Below are positions 1 through 9,243 of a stretch of DNA of 22,187 nt, in pieces (position 1 is the stretch's first letter; each line of letters starts with the position of its first letter). Source of the DNA: Intoshia linei. Its lineage: Eukaryota > Orthonectida > Rhopaluridae. The translations under genes and the position numbers were made by a program. Under the pieces are notes generated by a model, which was given only the letters and a program-made list of their open reading frames with translations, had not been told where the DNA came from and did not search any database. The DNA is taken from positions 1 to 22,187 of the forward strand of contig LWCA01000602.1 in the NCBI GenBank assembly GCA_001642005.1, in the 5' to 3' direction.

Positions 1-385
1 TCCTCCACAATCAAATTTTTTAATTGTGAATGACATTGATCAACATAAAATGTTGCAAATGAAATACCACATTCTTTAAATCCTGTCTATATTAAACAAG
101 ACTCAACTTGATCTTTGTAGATTAAGCACCAATCAATTATTTTAGAATATGGAACTTTTTTTAAATTCCTATTTACGGTAAAAATATTTACATTATCAAT
201 ATTATGAGCCAACCAGTTATTATATTCATCTCCATAATATTGTTGGAATCCCCTTTTGCAAAAAACATCAACTTGAAGGATCCCTGTCATTTCAGGGGGA
301 ATGTACCTTATTATTAAATTTTCTTATTTATACTTATCTCCAATGCCAAGATGACTAGAAAAGGAATCCACTATGAGTAATGTTT
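1..385 (-). pseudogene. pogo/Tigger-type transposase, C-terminal remnant
   Basis: Reading the minus strand from about 380 down to 1 gives a decayed end of a pogo/Tigger (Tc1-mariner superfamily) DDE domain. Visible landmarks are LLIVDSFSSH (363-380 region, second catalytic Asp context), then YIPPEMTGILQVDV, which matches the family's 'PGG.TS.LQPLDV' block with the third Asp about 33 residues later. After these come a Trp-containing WLAHN segment, IIDWCLIY and TGFKECGIS, the last like the family's 'SFKKCGIS' signature. Two in-frame stops break it, one between the two Asp residues and one before TGFKEC. The longest clean piece is 87-290. The N-terminal part is absent here and the C-terminal end runs off the left edge. 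It is antisense to the DOCK gene and probably intronic. The family call rests on motif order recognised by eye. Confidence 0.7.
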
Positions 386-489
386 TTCAAATTTTAGTTT
401 GGTTTTGAAATGTTATTAGAATATGCTGCTGAATAAAGCCTCGTTAATGGGGAATTACCTGTATATATGTCGTATATAATGTGTAAAAC

Positions 490-1033
490 TGTGAAATGTA
501 CACATTATATGGGCAAGTCGTAGAATGTGTAAAATTTTCATTTATATATTAATTTTGGGTTTTAGAAATTGTTTTTAAACCACCCTTAAAGTTCTGTTAA
601 AAAAATTTCTAAAAACACCCTTTAAAATCTTAAGAACCCCATTGAAACTTTGGTTTAAAAAAAATCTTAAAAACCCTTTTGAAACTTTTGTTCAAAAAAA
701 AATTTCCTAAAAACCCCCTTCTAATTTGGTTCAAAAAAATTTCTAAAAACACCCCTTAAAGTTTGGTTTAAAAAAAATTTCTAAAACCCAAAATTAATAT
801 ATAAATGAAAATTTTACACATTCTATAACTTGCCCTTCAAATTTGGTTTAAAAAAATTTCTAAAAAACCCCTGTCGTGAATTTGGTTCAAAAAAAAAATT
901 TTAAAAATTTTAAAAATCCCCTTGAAAGTTTGATTCAAAAAAAATTTCTAAAACCCAAAATTAAATAAAATTAAAATATAAATGAAAATTTTACACATTC
1001 TACGACTTGCCAGTGGAATGTGTACATTTTACA
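490..1033. mobile_element. Foldback (long inverted repeat) MITE with tandem core
   Basis: The arms are long imperfect inverted repeats. The left arm (490-570) contains ATGTACACATT, then GGCAAGTCGTAGAATGTG, then AAAATTTTCATTTATA. The right arm (944-1033) contains the reverse complement in the same order, ending CTACGACTTGCC and then AATGTGTACATTTTACA. A second partial copy of the inner arm lies at about 778-835. Between the arms are about seven degenerate direct repeats of roughly 50-60 bp built on TTTGGTTCAAAAAAATTTC plus a C-rich run. No ORF is present. No convincing target duplication could be fixed, so the superfamily is open. The right end lies 30 bp upstream of a DOCK exon. Confidence 0.7.
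541..950. repeat. Degenerate tandem repeat, about 50-60 bp unit
   Basis: About seven successive units share the pattern TTTGGTTCAAAAAAATTT, then CTAAAAACACCCC, then TTAAAG, with substitutions and small indels. They fill the interior of the foldback element and have no coding content. Confidence 0.65.
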
Positions 1034-1063
1034 ATTCTATATATTCTATAAATATTCTTTTAG

Positions 1064-4000
1064 AAATTTACACAGCGACATAAAAAATCTCAAATGGAAC
1101 ACTATTATTTTTTCGCACTGTATGAATATAATATAAAAGCACAAAATAAATTTGAAGCAGCAATGTGCTTGTCAACTTTATGTGATCGATTGTCTGTATA
1201 TTTTTTAATTTCAGAGTACTGTCAAAATCTCATTTAAACAATATTTTGTTTAACGAGTATTTAATTTAATCATCGCCGAAATTGTAATTACTGTATAAAT
1301 TCCCAAATAGATTGTATTTAACGATATTCAGAATAACAAAATATAAAAAATTATTATTAAAAATAAATATTATTTATTTTTTGAGAGATTAAAATGGCAC
1401 CTTTAGGTTTCGAATATACTTAAAGTTGAAAATTTTTAATGACATGTTTTATATTGCTACTTTTGATGACAATTTGATTAATGAAAAATGAAATTAAACA
1501 TGAAAGGTTTAATAATAAATTATTACTAATAATGTATATGAATGCTAATGTACATAATTATTAATGTACAAATTACATAATGTCATAATTACATAAAAAA
1601 CATCATGCATATACATAATTAATGTACAATATTAGTTTTTATCAGGTAATAAATGGTAACATTATATGTAAGGCATATAAAATACAAGATAATAAATAGT
1701 ATTACCATATTCATTCATTCATTCCATATTATTTTAGTTAAATGATATTTTGACTTTATCGATTTGTACTGTGATTGACATAGTTAATTGGAAAAAAATT
1801 CAAATTTATGTTTACTTAAAAAAGTTAAACTTAAAACGCTCATTAATGATTTGTTTAAATTTGAAATTAACTTGTATTTAATTAAGAAAATCAGATTTAA
1901 AAATTGTATTTTTTATTTTTATTGTATAGGTAAATGATGACTTAACAATTGTTCCAGATGATTTTGTACAATGTAACAATGAACCTACGTATATGGACAT
2001 AAAAATAGAATTGATTGCGAAATCATTTAATTTGTTTTGTGATAGCAAGGTAGATTTATTCTAATTTAAATATTTGAATAACATGTATTATAAAGGCTCT
2101 GGAAGAAGCAATTAAATTAGCACAGAGAATGGCATATTATTTTCGAAATGTTACTTTTGATTATATGAAATTATCTTCTATTTTGGTAACTACATTGTAT
2201 TAATCCTGTGCATTGTGTATTGCATATGTATAATTATACATTATTAACATATATAATACAGTAGTTTTTGTACAATATGAATGACAAGGGACCGGATATT
2301 TAGAATATTCATAATAGAGTTGGTTGTACAATATGAATATGAATTAAGAATGAAGTGAATATTAACACAAATGTATAAGTAATTATTTTTGCAATGGAAA
2401 ATAGTTCTAATTTTATTGCAATTTTCAATTTTTTATTTTAAAAGATCTGTTTTCATCACAGTTAAATAGTCATTATTTCTATATTTTTCTACAGCTTCAG
2501 AAAATAATTCTTTCCATTCTTTTATTTTAGACTCGCTTACTAGTTTTAATTTAATGGAATTTCTGGTTAAAAAAAAAAATTTAAACAATCAGTAGAGGCT
2601 TTAAAATCGTTCAAATTCCAAAGACTGGCAATTTCCAGCGCCATTTCTTTCAATATATTGCCACTTATACTTATATTTAATGTCCGTTGACGTTGAAACC
2701 ACTGATTCAATTTTCATAGATTTATTTAGATAAGGTTGTCTCTTCTAATTCAAATTTAAATTATTACAAGTAAGGATTTCTTCGCAATTTTTTAACGATT
2801 TATTTATTAAAGCTACTAAAATTGAATTTTTGGTGGCTAAATGTTTTTGAGATCGATTTAAATATTCGTGAAACAGTTTAATCAATTTTATTTTATCATT
2901 TATCGAAAAATCTTTTTCTCTTCATTTTCAAATTTATATTGAATGAAATTCATATTAAAAAAATTTTCTCATAATAAATACTATAAAAATCTAACTTTTA
3001 TTTTCATGAAATTCATATAAGCGTGAATTCATATTATACAGTATTCATATTGAATAGAAACCACTGTACATGTATTATAAATATATATAAAATAAATATA
3101 ATAATATTTATTTGATATCTTAATATGTTTTAAAAGGAAAAAGAATCAAAATTGTACCTTGATGTAATTAATGAAACCAAAATTGATCCTATTTATGTAA
3201 TTTTATTATTGAATTATTATTACAATTGATAATCTATATTTACAATCTTATTTAGTATCGTATATCATTTTACGGAAAAGGGTTTAGTAATTTGCTTCGT
3301 GTAAGATATTTTAATGATTTTTTCATCTATAATTAATAGAACAGAACTTGTATTTTGGCTAATGAAGCAGCACAGCATGTTAATCAAATTCACAATATTT
3401 TATCAATTATGTATCCTGGAGTTAATGTAAAATTATTATTTATTATAAAATTTATAGTCATGACTCATCAGTAGCATTTTATGTTTTTTTGTACAAACAG
3501 TAGCTACTGTGACTTGGGGAAGTTTCCAAATATATGTTTTTACATATTAAATTTATCAAGTTTTATTCAAAAAGCGTAATTTGTAGTTTTGCCCGTGAAA
3601 ATGAAAATTTACCACACTTTTTACGCCAAGAAATACTGACTTGGAATTTGTGTTTTTAAAATTCTAATACATTTTCAGCAACTTTTACATACTGTGTACG
3701 TTATATAAGTAATGATTATAATAAGAAAAAAATAATAATGTTATTAAATTTTATTTGTTATATTTTTTCCTATTGAATTTATATTTCATTTTATTTTTAG
3801 TTCCATGAATCTCTAGAAGAAGTAACCGAAGAGCAAAAAAATACTGAAAGAATGCGTAATTAATTAGTTAAAATAATCAAAATTGTCAAAATTATTGTTA
3901 TTATTAATGGGTGTCTACTTAAATCCATCATTTTTACTTAAATCCGAACATTTTTACTAAAAATCAAAATTTACCAACCCTTTAGGGAAAATTCCTGTTT

Positions 4001-5704
4001 TACCAAATTTTAAAGGAAAAATCGAGTATTACCAACCCTAAAATCAAAAAATCCTTTTTACCAAACCTTTAAGGAAAATTCCAGTTTTACCAAGCCTTAT
4101 GGAAAAATCGAGTTTTACCATCACTAAAAGGAAAAATGCAGTATAAGTTTTAATTTTTTAGGGTTGGTAAAACTCGATTTTTCGTTTTAGGATTTGTGAA
4201 AATGAATTTTTCCTTTAAGGGTGGTAAAATTGACATTTTCCCTAAAAAGTTTAGTAAAAGTGGATTTTTAGTAAAAATGGTTGGGTTTAAGAATATTCTC
4301 ATTATTAATTGTAATTAATTTCAGTAATTCACGCTCATCGCGTTTTCACTGTATCCACAAAATATTATGACTTTAGAGATCAAGAATTACATCCAAATAT
4401 TTTAAGGTAAAATTTATAACTATTATTATTATGGTCGAATTGGTTATTATCAATTTTTTACACTTGACATAATCGAAAAAATTATTAAACGAAAAATTAA
4501 AAAAACTCGAGTGTATGAATGACCCTTTTGGTTAGGGTCAAGTATTATCTTTACAAAAGATTTAATAAATTATGTATTATTATATTTTATTATTAGATAC
4601 TACCGTGATTTCAATATTTCCAAATTTGAATCAACACGACCAATTGGCAAAAAACTTAACGATATTACCGTAAATTATATTTTTAACCTACTCGTATAAT
4701 GCTGAAAATTGCGATTTATTTATAAAAATATGATTCTGTAAAAAATTAAAAATAAGCCTCTAAAATTTCACAAATGGTACGTAGTGTCATAGCCCCTAGC
4801 CACCTCACTACAATCTGCACTCGATTAATTTAGATGGTTGAAATCGACAGAACAGTTATATTCAAAAATGTAAATTTTTTAATCCTTAATTTGAAATTTA
4901 CGAAATTAAGTCCTAATGAGGGTCTCGGTTTGATAGTTTCGATTGTGGGGAATTTAATATAAATATAATTATTGACATTGAATTTTATGCTAATAATTAG
5001 CCAAATTTAGAACTTGTGGTTAGAAAAAACAATATTCATAACTGAAAGAACTCTACCGTGTTTAACCAAACTTGTAGATGTCATCAATGTTATTAGGGTA
5101 AATGTAACGTAATTAATTTTTAATAAAAAATTAGGAAAAATTATCACCAGTAGTTGCTGCAATAGATAAAATGAATGAAACTAACGACAAAATAATATTC
5201 TTAATGATAGAATGTAAAGAAAACGTAAAAATTAATGAATTAAAAAGAGAGGAAGCGCTTAAAGCTGGTAGAACTCCAGAAAAAGAAAAATCTTCAGGTG
5301 ATTTTACTATGGTTCTCAAAGGGTGTATTGAACCTACAGTTAATGGTGGAATAGCGAATTTTCAGGTAGAAATAAAATAGTTTTTATTTAGCTATCCATC
5401 TAGTCGTTCTTCAATGATGAATATTTAATAAATTCTAAACATAAAGAAAAAGACAAGGAGGATATTCAAATTTTAAAAGAAACAATTGGATATCATGTTC
5501 ATTTCATTTTACAGTTTTTTAATTTTTTAGGCTGAAGTTTTAAGTAACGCTTTGAGATTGCACAGATTGCATGTTAATGATGAGATGAAACCTCTTCACG
5601 ATCATCTTGTCAACACGTATTTCGAATTGAAAAAGCAATTGGAAAACAATCTACATATCAAGGCATTTTTTAATTGTAATTACATAACACGTACATTTAG
5701 TTAG
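1064..5704 (+). CDS. DOCK-family Rac/Rho GEF, C-terminal DHR-2 domain (partial gene)
   Basis: Thirteen exons fit in phase: 1064-1195, 1930-2049, 2096-2185, 3137-3196, 3256-3300, 3340-3426, 3801-3855, 4325-4406, 4597-4669, 5011-5097, 5135-5365, 5404-5496 and 5531-5704. They give 442 residues with the gene's 5' part off the left edge. The product matches the DHR-2 (CZH2/DOCKER) nucleotide exchange domain of DOCK proteins. Landmarks in order are NKFEAAMCL, EEAIKLAQRMA, YRISFYGKGF, YYRDF...FESTRP, LWLEKTIFITERTLPCL, LSPVVAAIDKM, GCIEPTVNGGIANFQ and NDEMKPLHDHL. Block spelling is closest to the DOCK-A/B group (DOCK1-5, Myoblast city, CED-5), which activates Rac at the membrane with ELMO. The Val in TVNGG (5339-5341) sits where the family has its nucleotide-sensor valine. 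An unusual charged insertion (about codons 28-58 of exon 5135-5365) precedes it. The 5011 acceptor was chosen over 5001, which gives a stop. The 3' end is uncertain: stop at 5702-5704, or splicing to 5792-5895. Family call firm, subfamily less so. Confidence 0.87.
1196..1929 (+). other. DOCK intron, 734 bp, no recognisable content
   Basis: The intron runs between two phase-0 DOCK exons. It starts GTATAT and ends TATAG. It is AT-rich with short direct repeats of TAATGTACATAATTA type around 1540-1630. I see no coding stretch or element ends. Confidence 0.6.
2259..3066 (-). mobile_element. pogo-like DNA transposon, internally deleted, TA-flanked
   Basis: The element begins CAGTAGTTTTTGTACAATAT at 2259 and ends with the imperfect reverse complement, finishing AACCACTG at 3066. 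The two ends match at about 22 of 26 positions, and each is flanked by TA, the target duplication of the Tc1-mariner/pogo group. It occupies most of a 951-bp DOCK intron and lies antisense to it, as judged by its coding remains. It keeps N-terminal transposase sequence but no DDE catalytic domain, so it cannot be autonomous. Confidence 0.65.
2455..2925 (-). pseudogene. pogo/CENP-B-type transposase N-terminal remnant
   Basis: Reading down from 2925, a broken frame starts MKRKRFF. After a frameshift it gives KIKLIKLFHEYLNRSQKHLA followed by LINKSLKNCEEIL, the layout of the helix-turn-helix of pogo/Tigger transposases (CENP-B/Psq type). Further on, in other frames, come KEMALEIASLWNL, DFKASTDCLNNF and KIKEWKELFSEAVEKY, which resemble the second DNA-binding block and its 'FKAS..WL..F' signature. 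Several frameshifts and stops make it non-functional. It sits inside the TA-flanked inverted repeats and may belong to the same family as the DDE remnant at 1-385. Confidence 0.6.
3427..3800 (+). other. DOCK intron, 374 bp
   Basis: The intron lies between exons 3340-3426 and 3801-3855, with donor GTAAAA and acceptor TTTTTAG. Around 3570-3600 it has GCGTAATTTGTAGTTTTG, a motif shared with the dispersed repeat seen at about 8.1-8.7 kb and 11.2-11.4 kb. I see nothing else in it. Confidence 0.5.
3909..4300. mobile_element. Mutator-like foldback MITE with 9-bp target duplication
   Basis: A 392-bp inverted-repeat element in a DOCK intron. The left end is GGGTGTCTACTTAAATCC and the right end, reverse-complemented, is GAGAATATTCTTAAACCC. 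The arms then continue with CATTTTTACTAAAAATCC-like sequence on both sides. ATTATTAAT flanks it exactly on both sides (3900-3908 and 4301-4309). A 9-bp duplication and long arms fit a MULE-derived MITE. The left half holds about six units of roughly 30 bp built on TTTTACCAACCCTTTAAGG, and the right half holds inverted versions, so the whole could fold back. No ORF. Confidence 0.72.
4738..4945. repeat. Dispersed repeat family, diverged copy C
   Basis: This is the most diverged of three copies in the window (others at 10597-10845 and 14219-14500). It shares AATAAGCCT, then CATAGCCCCTA and a C-rich stretch, then GTTATATTCAAAAATGTAA, and ends GAGGGTCTCGGTTT. It lies in the 341-bp DOCK intron 4670-5010. 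It is noncoding. Confidence 0.5.
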
Positions 5705-5791
5705 CCGATCATTTGTTAGTCGAGAATGACGAAGATGCTGTGTAATGAATATTTATCTATTTTTAAAATTTTTTTGTTAGCTTATTTAAAG

Positions 5792-5895
5792 ACAGCATTA
5801 CGGAAGTTAACACCGATAATATCAAAGATAGAAATAGCAAAAGAATTATGCGAAATGTTTCTAAACTTAACGCTAGACATAGAAAAATGGTATGA
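5792..5895 (+). CDS. Possible alternative last exon of the DOCK gene
   Basis: If exon 5531 is cut at a GTAATT donor after 5675 and joined to an acceptor TTTAAAG at 5789-5791, the phase fits exactly. The protein then gains a basic tail starting YSITEVNTDNI and ending ARHRKMV before TGA at 5893-5895. That gives 467 residues for the visible part instead of 442. In favour: the stretch is open and lysine/arginine-rich, and DOCK-A/B proteins carry extra C-terminal sequence. Against: the tail is not recognisably conserved, and the unspliced exon has its own stop at 5702-5704. A different frame is open here too (5726-5932), so the openness alone is weak evidence. Confidence 0.35.
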
Positions 5896-6404
5896 AAATT
5901 ATATAAGATTATTCTATAATTCACTTATTTAGCTATCAACTGTAGGCAAAATATCAAATAATGATATTTAGTATATTTATTAATACATTTTTTACATTCC
6001 AATATATTTATAATGTAATCCAATATTCATGTTGAATCAAAAAATATCTAGGAATCAGCTTAACATGAGAAAATGAATATTCACATTTTTGAAAAAATTA
6101 ATCTTTCTCAGTATATCCTAACTTATATAATATGCGACGCGATTTTTGTTTGTGTGTCTATGTCCTAATTTATTGAAATAACTAGCACTCTTAGAATTTT
6201 TTAAAGACCACATTTCAATTACAGTTTTTTCTGGGACGTATAATAACATAAATTTCAACCTCCCAATTTCACATCTTAAGGGTCAAAAACCCCTGTTGTC
6301 CCTCTTTTTGAAAATTAAACGAATTGAAGAATTTAAAAAAATTATACCTTCATGGCCAAAACCCCAAATTCCCTTTTTTTTTGAAAACCTAGAATTTCCA
6401 AAAA
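5896..6404. other. Intergenic spacer after DOCK
   Basis: No gene is visible. About 6200-6400 contains CCTTCATGGCCAAAACCCC, the reverse complement of the GTTTTGATCATGAAGG-type motif repeated at 8.1-8.6 kb, so this part is probably a decayed inverted copy of that repeat. I could not pick out a clear poly(A) signal for DOCK. Confidence 0.5.
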
Positions 6405-6489
6405 TTTCAATCAAAGCTTAAACAAAAGACAATTACTTGAAATTTGATGACCCGACCAATAAAATCAATTTTACCAATATGAAACTTAA
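6405..6489 (+). pseudogene. Inverted duplicate of part of the DNAAF11 last exon
   Basis: Positions 6420-6489 match the reverse complement of 9695-9764, inside DNAAF11's last exon, at 67 of 70 bases by eye. The copy would read [20 protein letters not shown] against [20 protein letters not shown]. Just upstream, 6405-6416 matches 9793-9804 with the intervening 28 bases replaced by three. No start codon, splice site or continuing frame accompanies it, so it is a fragment and not a gene. It points the opposite way to its source and lies on the other side of SF3B6. Confidence 0.88.
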
Positions 6490-6493
6490 CTAC

Positions 6494-6515
6494 TCTCTGG
6501 TGTTCACACCAGAGA
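6494..6515. repeat. Perfect hairpin, 9-bp stem and 4-base loop
   Basis: TCTCTGGTG, loop TTCA, CACCAGAGA. It sits five bases after the end of the duplicated DNAAF11 segment. It is not followed by a feature that would make it a known regulatory structure. Confidence 0.7.
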
Positions 6516-6557
6516 ATATTTTTTTAAAAGAACAAATTGTTAATTGTTAATTAATTA

Positions 6558-6744
6558 ATTGTGTCAGTATTTTAGGTGCCTTTATTGAAAAAATAATTTT
6601 TTTACTGCCCTTCCAATTTAAATACTGACAATCAATTATTTATACTGACATCTTATCAATTGGCACCTAAAATACTGAGAAACCATCTACAATACTGAAA
6701 AATCAATGTTTTTACTGACAAACCATCACCAATACTGACACAAT
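6558..6744. mobile_element. Small terminal-inverted-repeat element, 187 bp
   Basis: The ends are perfect 14-bp inverted repeats, ATTGTGTCAGTATT and AATACTGACACAAT. A second inverted match, TTTTAGGTGCC (6570-6580) against GGCACCTAAAA (6662-6672), lies inside. AATACTGACA-type motifs recur about six times. A TAA on each side could be a 3-bp target duplication. A related fragment, CCAATACTGACAAATCAA, occurs at 10081-10098 in a DNAAF11 intron. Superfamily not assigned. Confidence 0.5.
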
Positions 6745-7106
6745 AAATGCACGCCCATATAATTTATAAAATTAATCAAGTACAATCATATAGTTAAGAA
6801 ACTAAATTAAAAGGTTCTTTTTATAGGTGTATAAAAATTGTTACACATTAACCAGTAAAATGGATCATTTCATTGCGCATGTTAATTCTTTTATATTCTG
6901 ATTATTTATAGGTGTTTTTACATAACCAATTCATACGTGTCTGTAAATACTCGCAATTAATAATGTATTAATCCTAAATACAAATAAATAAATTTAATTT
7001 AAGTTAATTAATATTATGAACAATCCTCAAAATAAATAAATACATGTATAAACAACAACAATTAAAAAAAAAGTTTATAAAAAGATATTATGTCTAATTA
7101 TACATA
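6745..7106. other. Spacer between the convergent DOCK and SF3B6 genes
   Basis: AT-rich sequence of about 360 bp after the small inverted-repeat element and before the SF3B6 stop codon. It should contain the SF3B6 3' UTR. No ORF, RNA gene or clear AATAAA on the minus strand was seen. Confidence 0.5.
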
Positions 7107-9243
7107 TTATACATTGTATCTATTTTTTAAATTTTCATTTTCCAATTTTTTGTCGGTAGCGTTTCGTTTAAAAGCCTATACATTTATTAATAAGATTTAA
7201 TAGAAAAATACCTTATTAGCTTGGTAAAATAGTACAACGAGATATCTATTACAAACGTTGAATCCAGAAAGATGATCACACGCATTTTTTGCGTCAAATA
7301 TGTCCTCATATACAACAAAAGCATTACCTTTGTTTGTTGGTAAATTTCCACTAAATAAAAACATTATAATAGTATAGTGCCAATTTTTCCGGGATGTTGG
7401 TGTTAATAGAAGCATCGCTTCCGTACAATGTACATTACATACATATTACATATAATAAATTGTTAATATTTATAAAAAAATCAAATGATGTGTTAATTTA
7501 TAATAATTTTAAAATTAAAAAAATTTTAGTTAAATTAAAATTTTTATACAACTAGCTTGACTAAATAAAATTATAAAAATATATTTTGTGATTTTCAATT
7601 CTGATAATATATATTCAGTACGAATTTAATAAATAATTAAAAATACCAATTATGTATCAATATTTAATAGAAATTTATTTCAGATGAATTTTACCAATAT
7701 TGCAAAATATTGTAATAAACATAAAATGATAACAAAGTTGTATTATTTTTAGTAATTCGTTGCTGTAGTTTTAATTTAAATTTTAAACAAAATGTTTTGA
7801 AAATGAAAACTTGAGATTAATAAATTGCGTAGCCATGATAAAAAACTCGAAGGAATCAATTATATAGATTTCCACCCATATTTATTTATTGGAAATGTGT
7901 AGACGTTCAATGCACATTTTTTTTGAATTGATTAATTTTTAATTGAAACATATTGGTTGGATAATATATTAAAAATTATTTTTCACTGGGAAAGCATGGC
8001 CTTTTGGGGTTAAAATTTTGAAATTATATCAAATGGAATAAACTCTATCAGAATAATTATTTTTTTAATTGTAGGACCATTAATTATTTCAAATTTTATT
8101 TTTGATAAAATAGTCTCGAAATAAAAAAATATTAATATTAAAGTACTTTTTTTGACCGTGAAGATGTCACTTATTCAGATTGAAATTTTTTGTGTGTTTT
8201 AACAGGATACAACTTTATCATCTGTATTTTTTTTTAAATTCTAGGGCTGTTTTCATTTTAAAAAAAAAATGGTAATGTTGGTTTTGATCGTGAAAATTAT
8301 TTTTTTTAAGTTTCCATTTATTAAAATTTTTATGAATTTATAAACTATCCTAGAATTTATGTTTAAAAAAATCTGGACATTTTTAATTTTAAAAACAATA
8401 TATAATTTGTGGTTTTGATCATGAAGGTATGCGTTTTTGAGGCTGAGATTAACTACAATGTTAAGGCTTTATTAAATTTTTGGGTTGATTTTTTTTAAAC
8501 AAAAGGAAAATTGGGTTTTTGATCATGAAGGACTCAAATTCTGAAACTGAAAAATGGATAAAAACACGTTTTCTGAAAAACGGTATTAGAAATTTTGAAT
8601 TAGAAACGGCTGTCCCAAAAATTACTTTTTTTAAAATTATAAGATGCTTCATATTTTATATTTCATATTTGTAATTTGAATTTGACATTCTGTCCGTCAT
8701 TACAAATTTTATTAATGGAAATCTACAATTTTTCTTCATTTGATGAAAATATTTTATAATTTCCTCAAATGTATTAGCTATAGCAATATACAAAAATATC
8801 TTATTTTTTAAAGAAAATTATTGGTTCTAAGAGTAAATTCTTAAAAAAAGTTGAAAAACACTCAATAGAGAATAGAAAATGTGTGTGAATTTTTGGTTTA
8901 GTCGAGTGATTCTATTGAACCACTGATTTAAATGAACAAAATTTTAAATTTTCCAATATTCTGAGTGTCAGAATTAGTTAATTAGATAAATGCATGCAAA
9001 ATTAATAATTACACTCTTATTTGACGAATAGGTCCATATTTTCCAAAAATATCATACAATTCTTCGCTGGATATTTTATAAGGTAAATTTCTGACATATA
9101 ATATTCTATTAACTTCTGGAGGAAGCCTCATCTAAATGACATGTTTAACATTTATTCGTTATAAATATTATAATTTTATATTAAATACTTATTATATAAG
9201 GTTAAAAAATAAAAATTACATTGCTTCTGTGAAAATCGTTCAT
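7107..9243 (-). CDS. SF3B6: Splicing factor 3b subunit 6 (p14, branch-site RRM protein)
   Basis: Four exons, read downward: 9243-9220, 9131-9013, 7350-7212 and 7175-7107. They encode 116 residues (human has 125). SF3B6 is the small RRM subunit of SF3b in the U2 snRNP. It docks on SF3B1 and contacts the branch-point adenosine in the nucleus. The protein starts [21 protein letters not shown]2 is ILYVRNLP (residues 18-25) with the conserved branch-contacting Tyr at position 20. RNP1 is GNAFVVYE, followed by [20 protein letters not shown] and [10 protein letters not shown], nearly as in vertebrates. The C-terminal helix ([10 protein letters not shown] to the stop) is shorter and more diverged. 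The 8-codon first exon was chosen because RSNMRLPPEV matches the family's 'RANIRLPPEV'. The GTAATT donor after 9013 supplies the Val of RVGN. Intron 3 is only 36 bp. The gene is on the same strand as DNAAF11, whose stop is 363 bp upstream. Confidence 0.96.
7351..9012 (-). other. SF3B6 intron 2, 1662 bp, repeat-bearing
   Basis: Most of this gene is this one intron. Its middle (about 8140-8700) holds a degenerate repeat, described separately. The rest is AT-rich without open frames that resemble proteins. Short frames on the minus strand within 8461-8652 lie in the repeat. Confidence 0.6.
8140..8700. repeat. Degenerate repeat with recurring GTTTTGATCATGAAGG motif
   Basis: The motif recurs with changes at about 8153, 8282, 8412 and 8516, spaced 104-130 bp. 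Each copy is preceded by a run of A or T and often followed by TTTTGAGGCTGAG or TTCTGAAACTG-like sequence. Related pieces occur at about 11190-11400, 6200-6400 (inverted), 3565-3600 and 18480-18560. It looks like an old non-coding transposon-derived family. Confidence 0.5.

Noticed and set aside
541-950. Spaced repeats as a CRISPR array
   Set aside because: Units are degenerate and contiguous without unique spacers, and the window is animal nuclear DNA.
5001-5010. Alternative DOCK acceptor at 5000 giving PNLELVVRK
   Set aside because: It runs into a stop (TGA) within fifteen codons. The acceptor ending at 5010 gives NLWLEKTIFITERTLPCL, which matches the family.
5726-5932. Open frame starting MTKMLCNEY as a separate small gene
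   Set aside because: No recognisable family, and low-complexity Leu/Ile/Lys content typical of AT-rich chance frames. Another frame in the same place joins the DOCK gene in phase.
7197-7415. Frame with Met at 7415 as a complete gene
   Set aside because: Only 7212-7350 is exon 3 of SF3B6. Sequence before the acceptor at 7351-7352 is intron and the tail after 7212 is the next intron.
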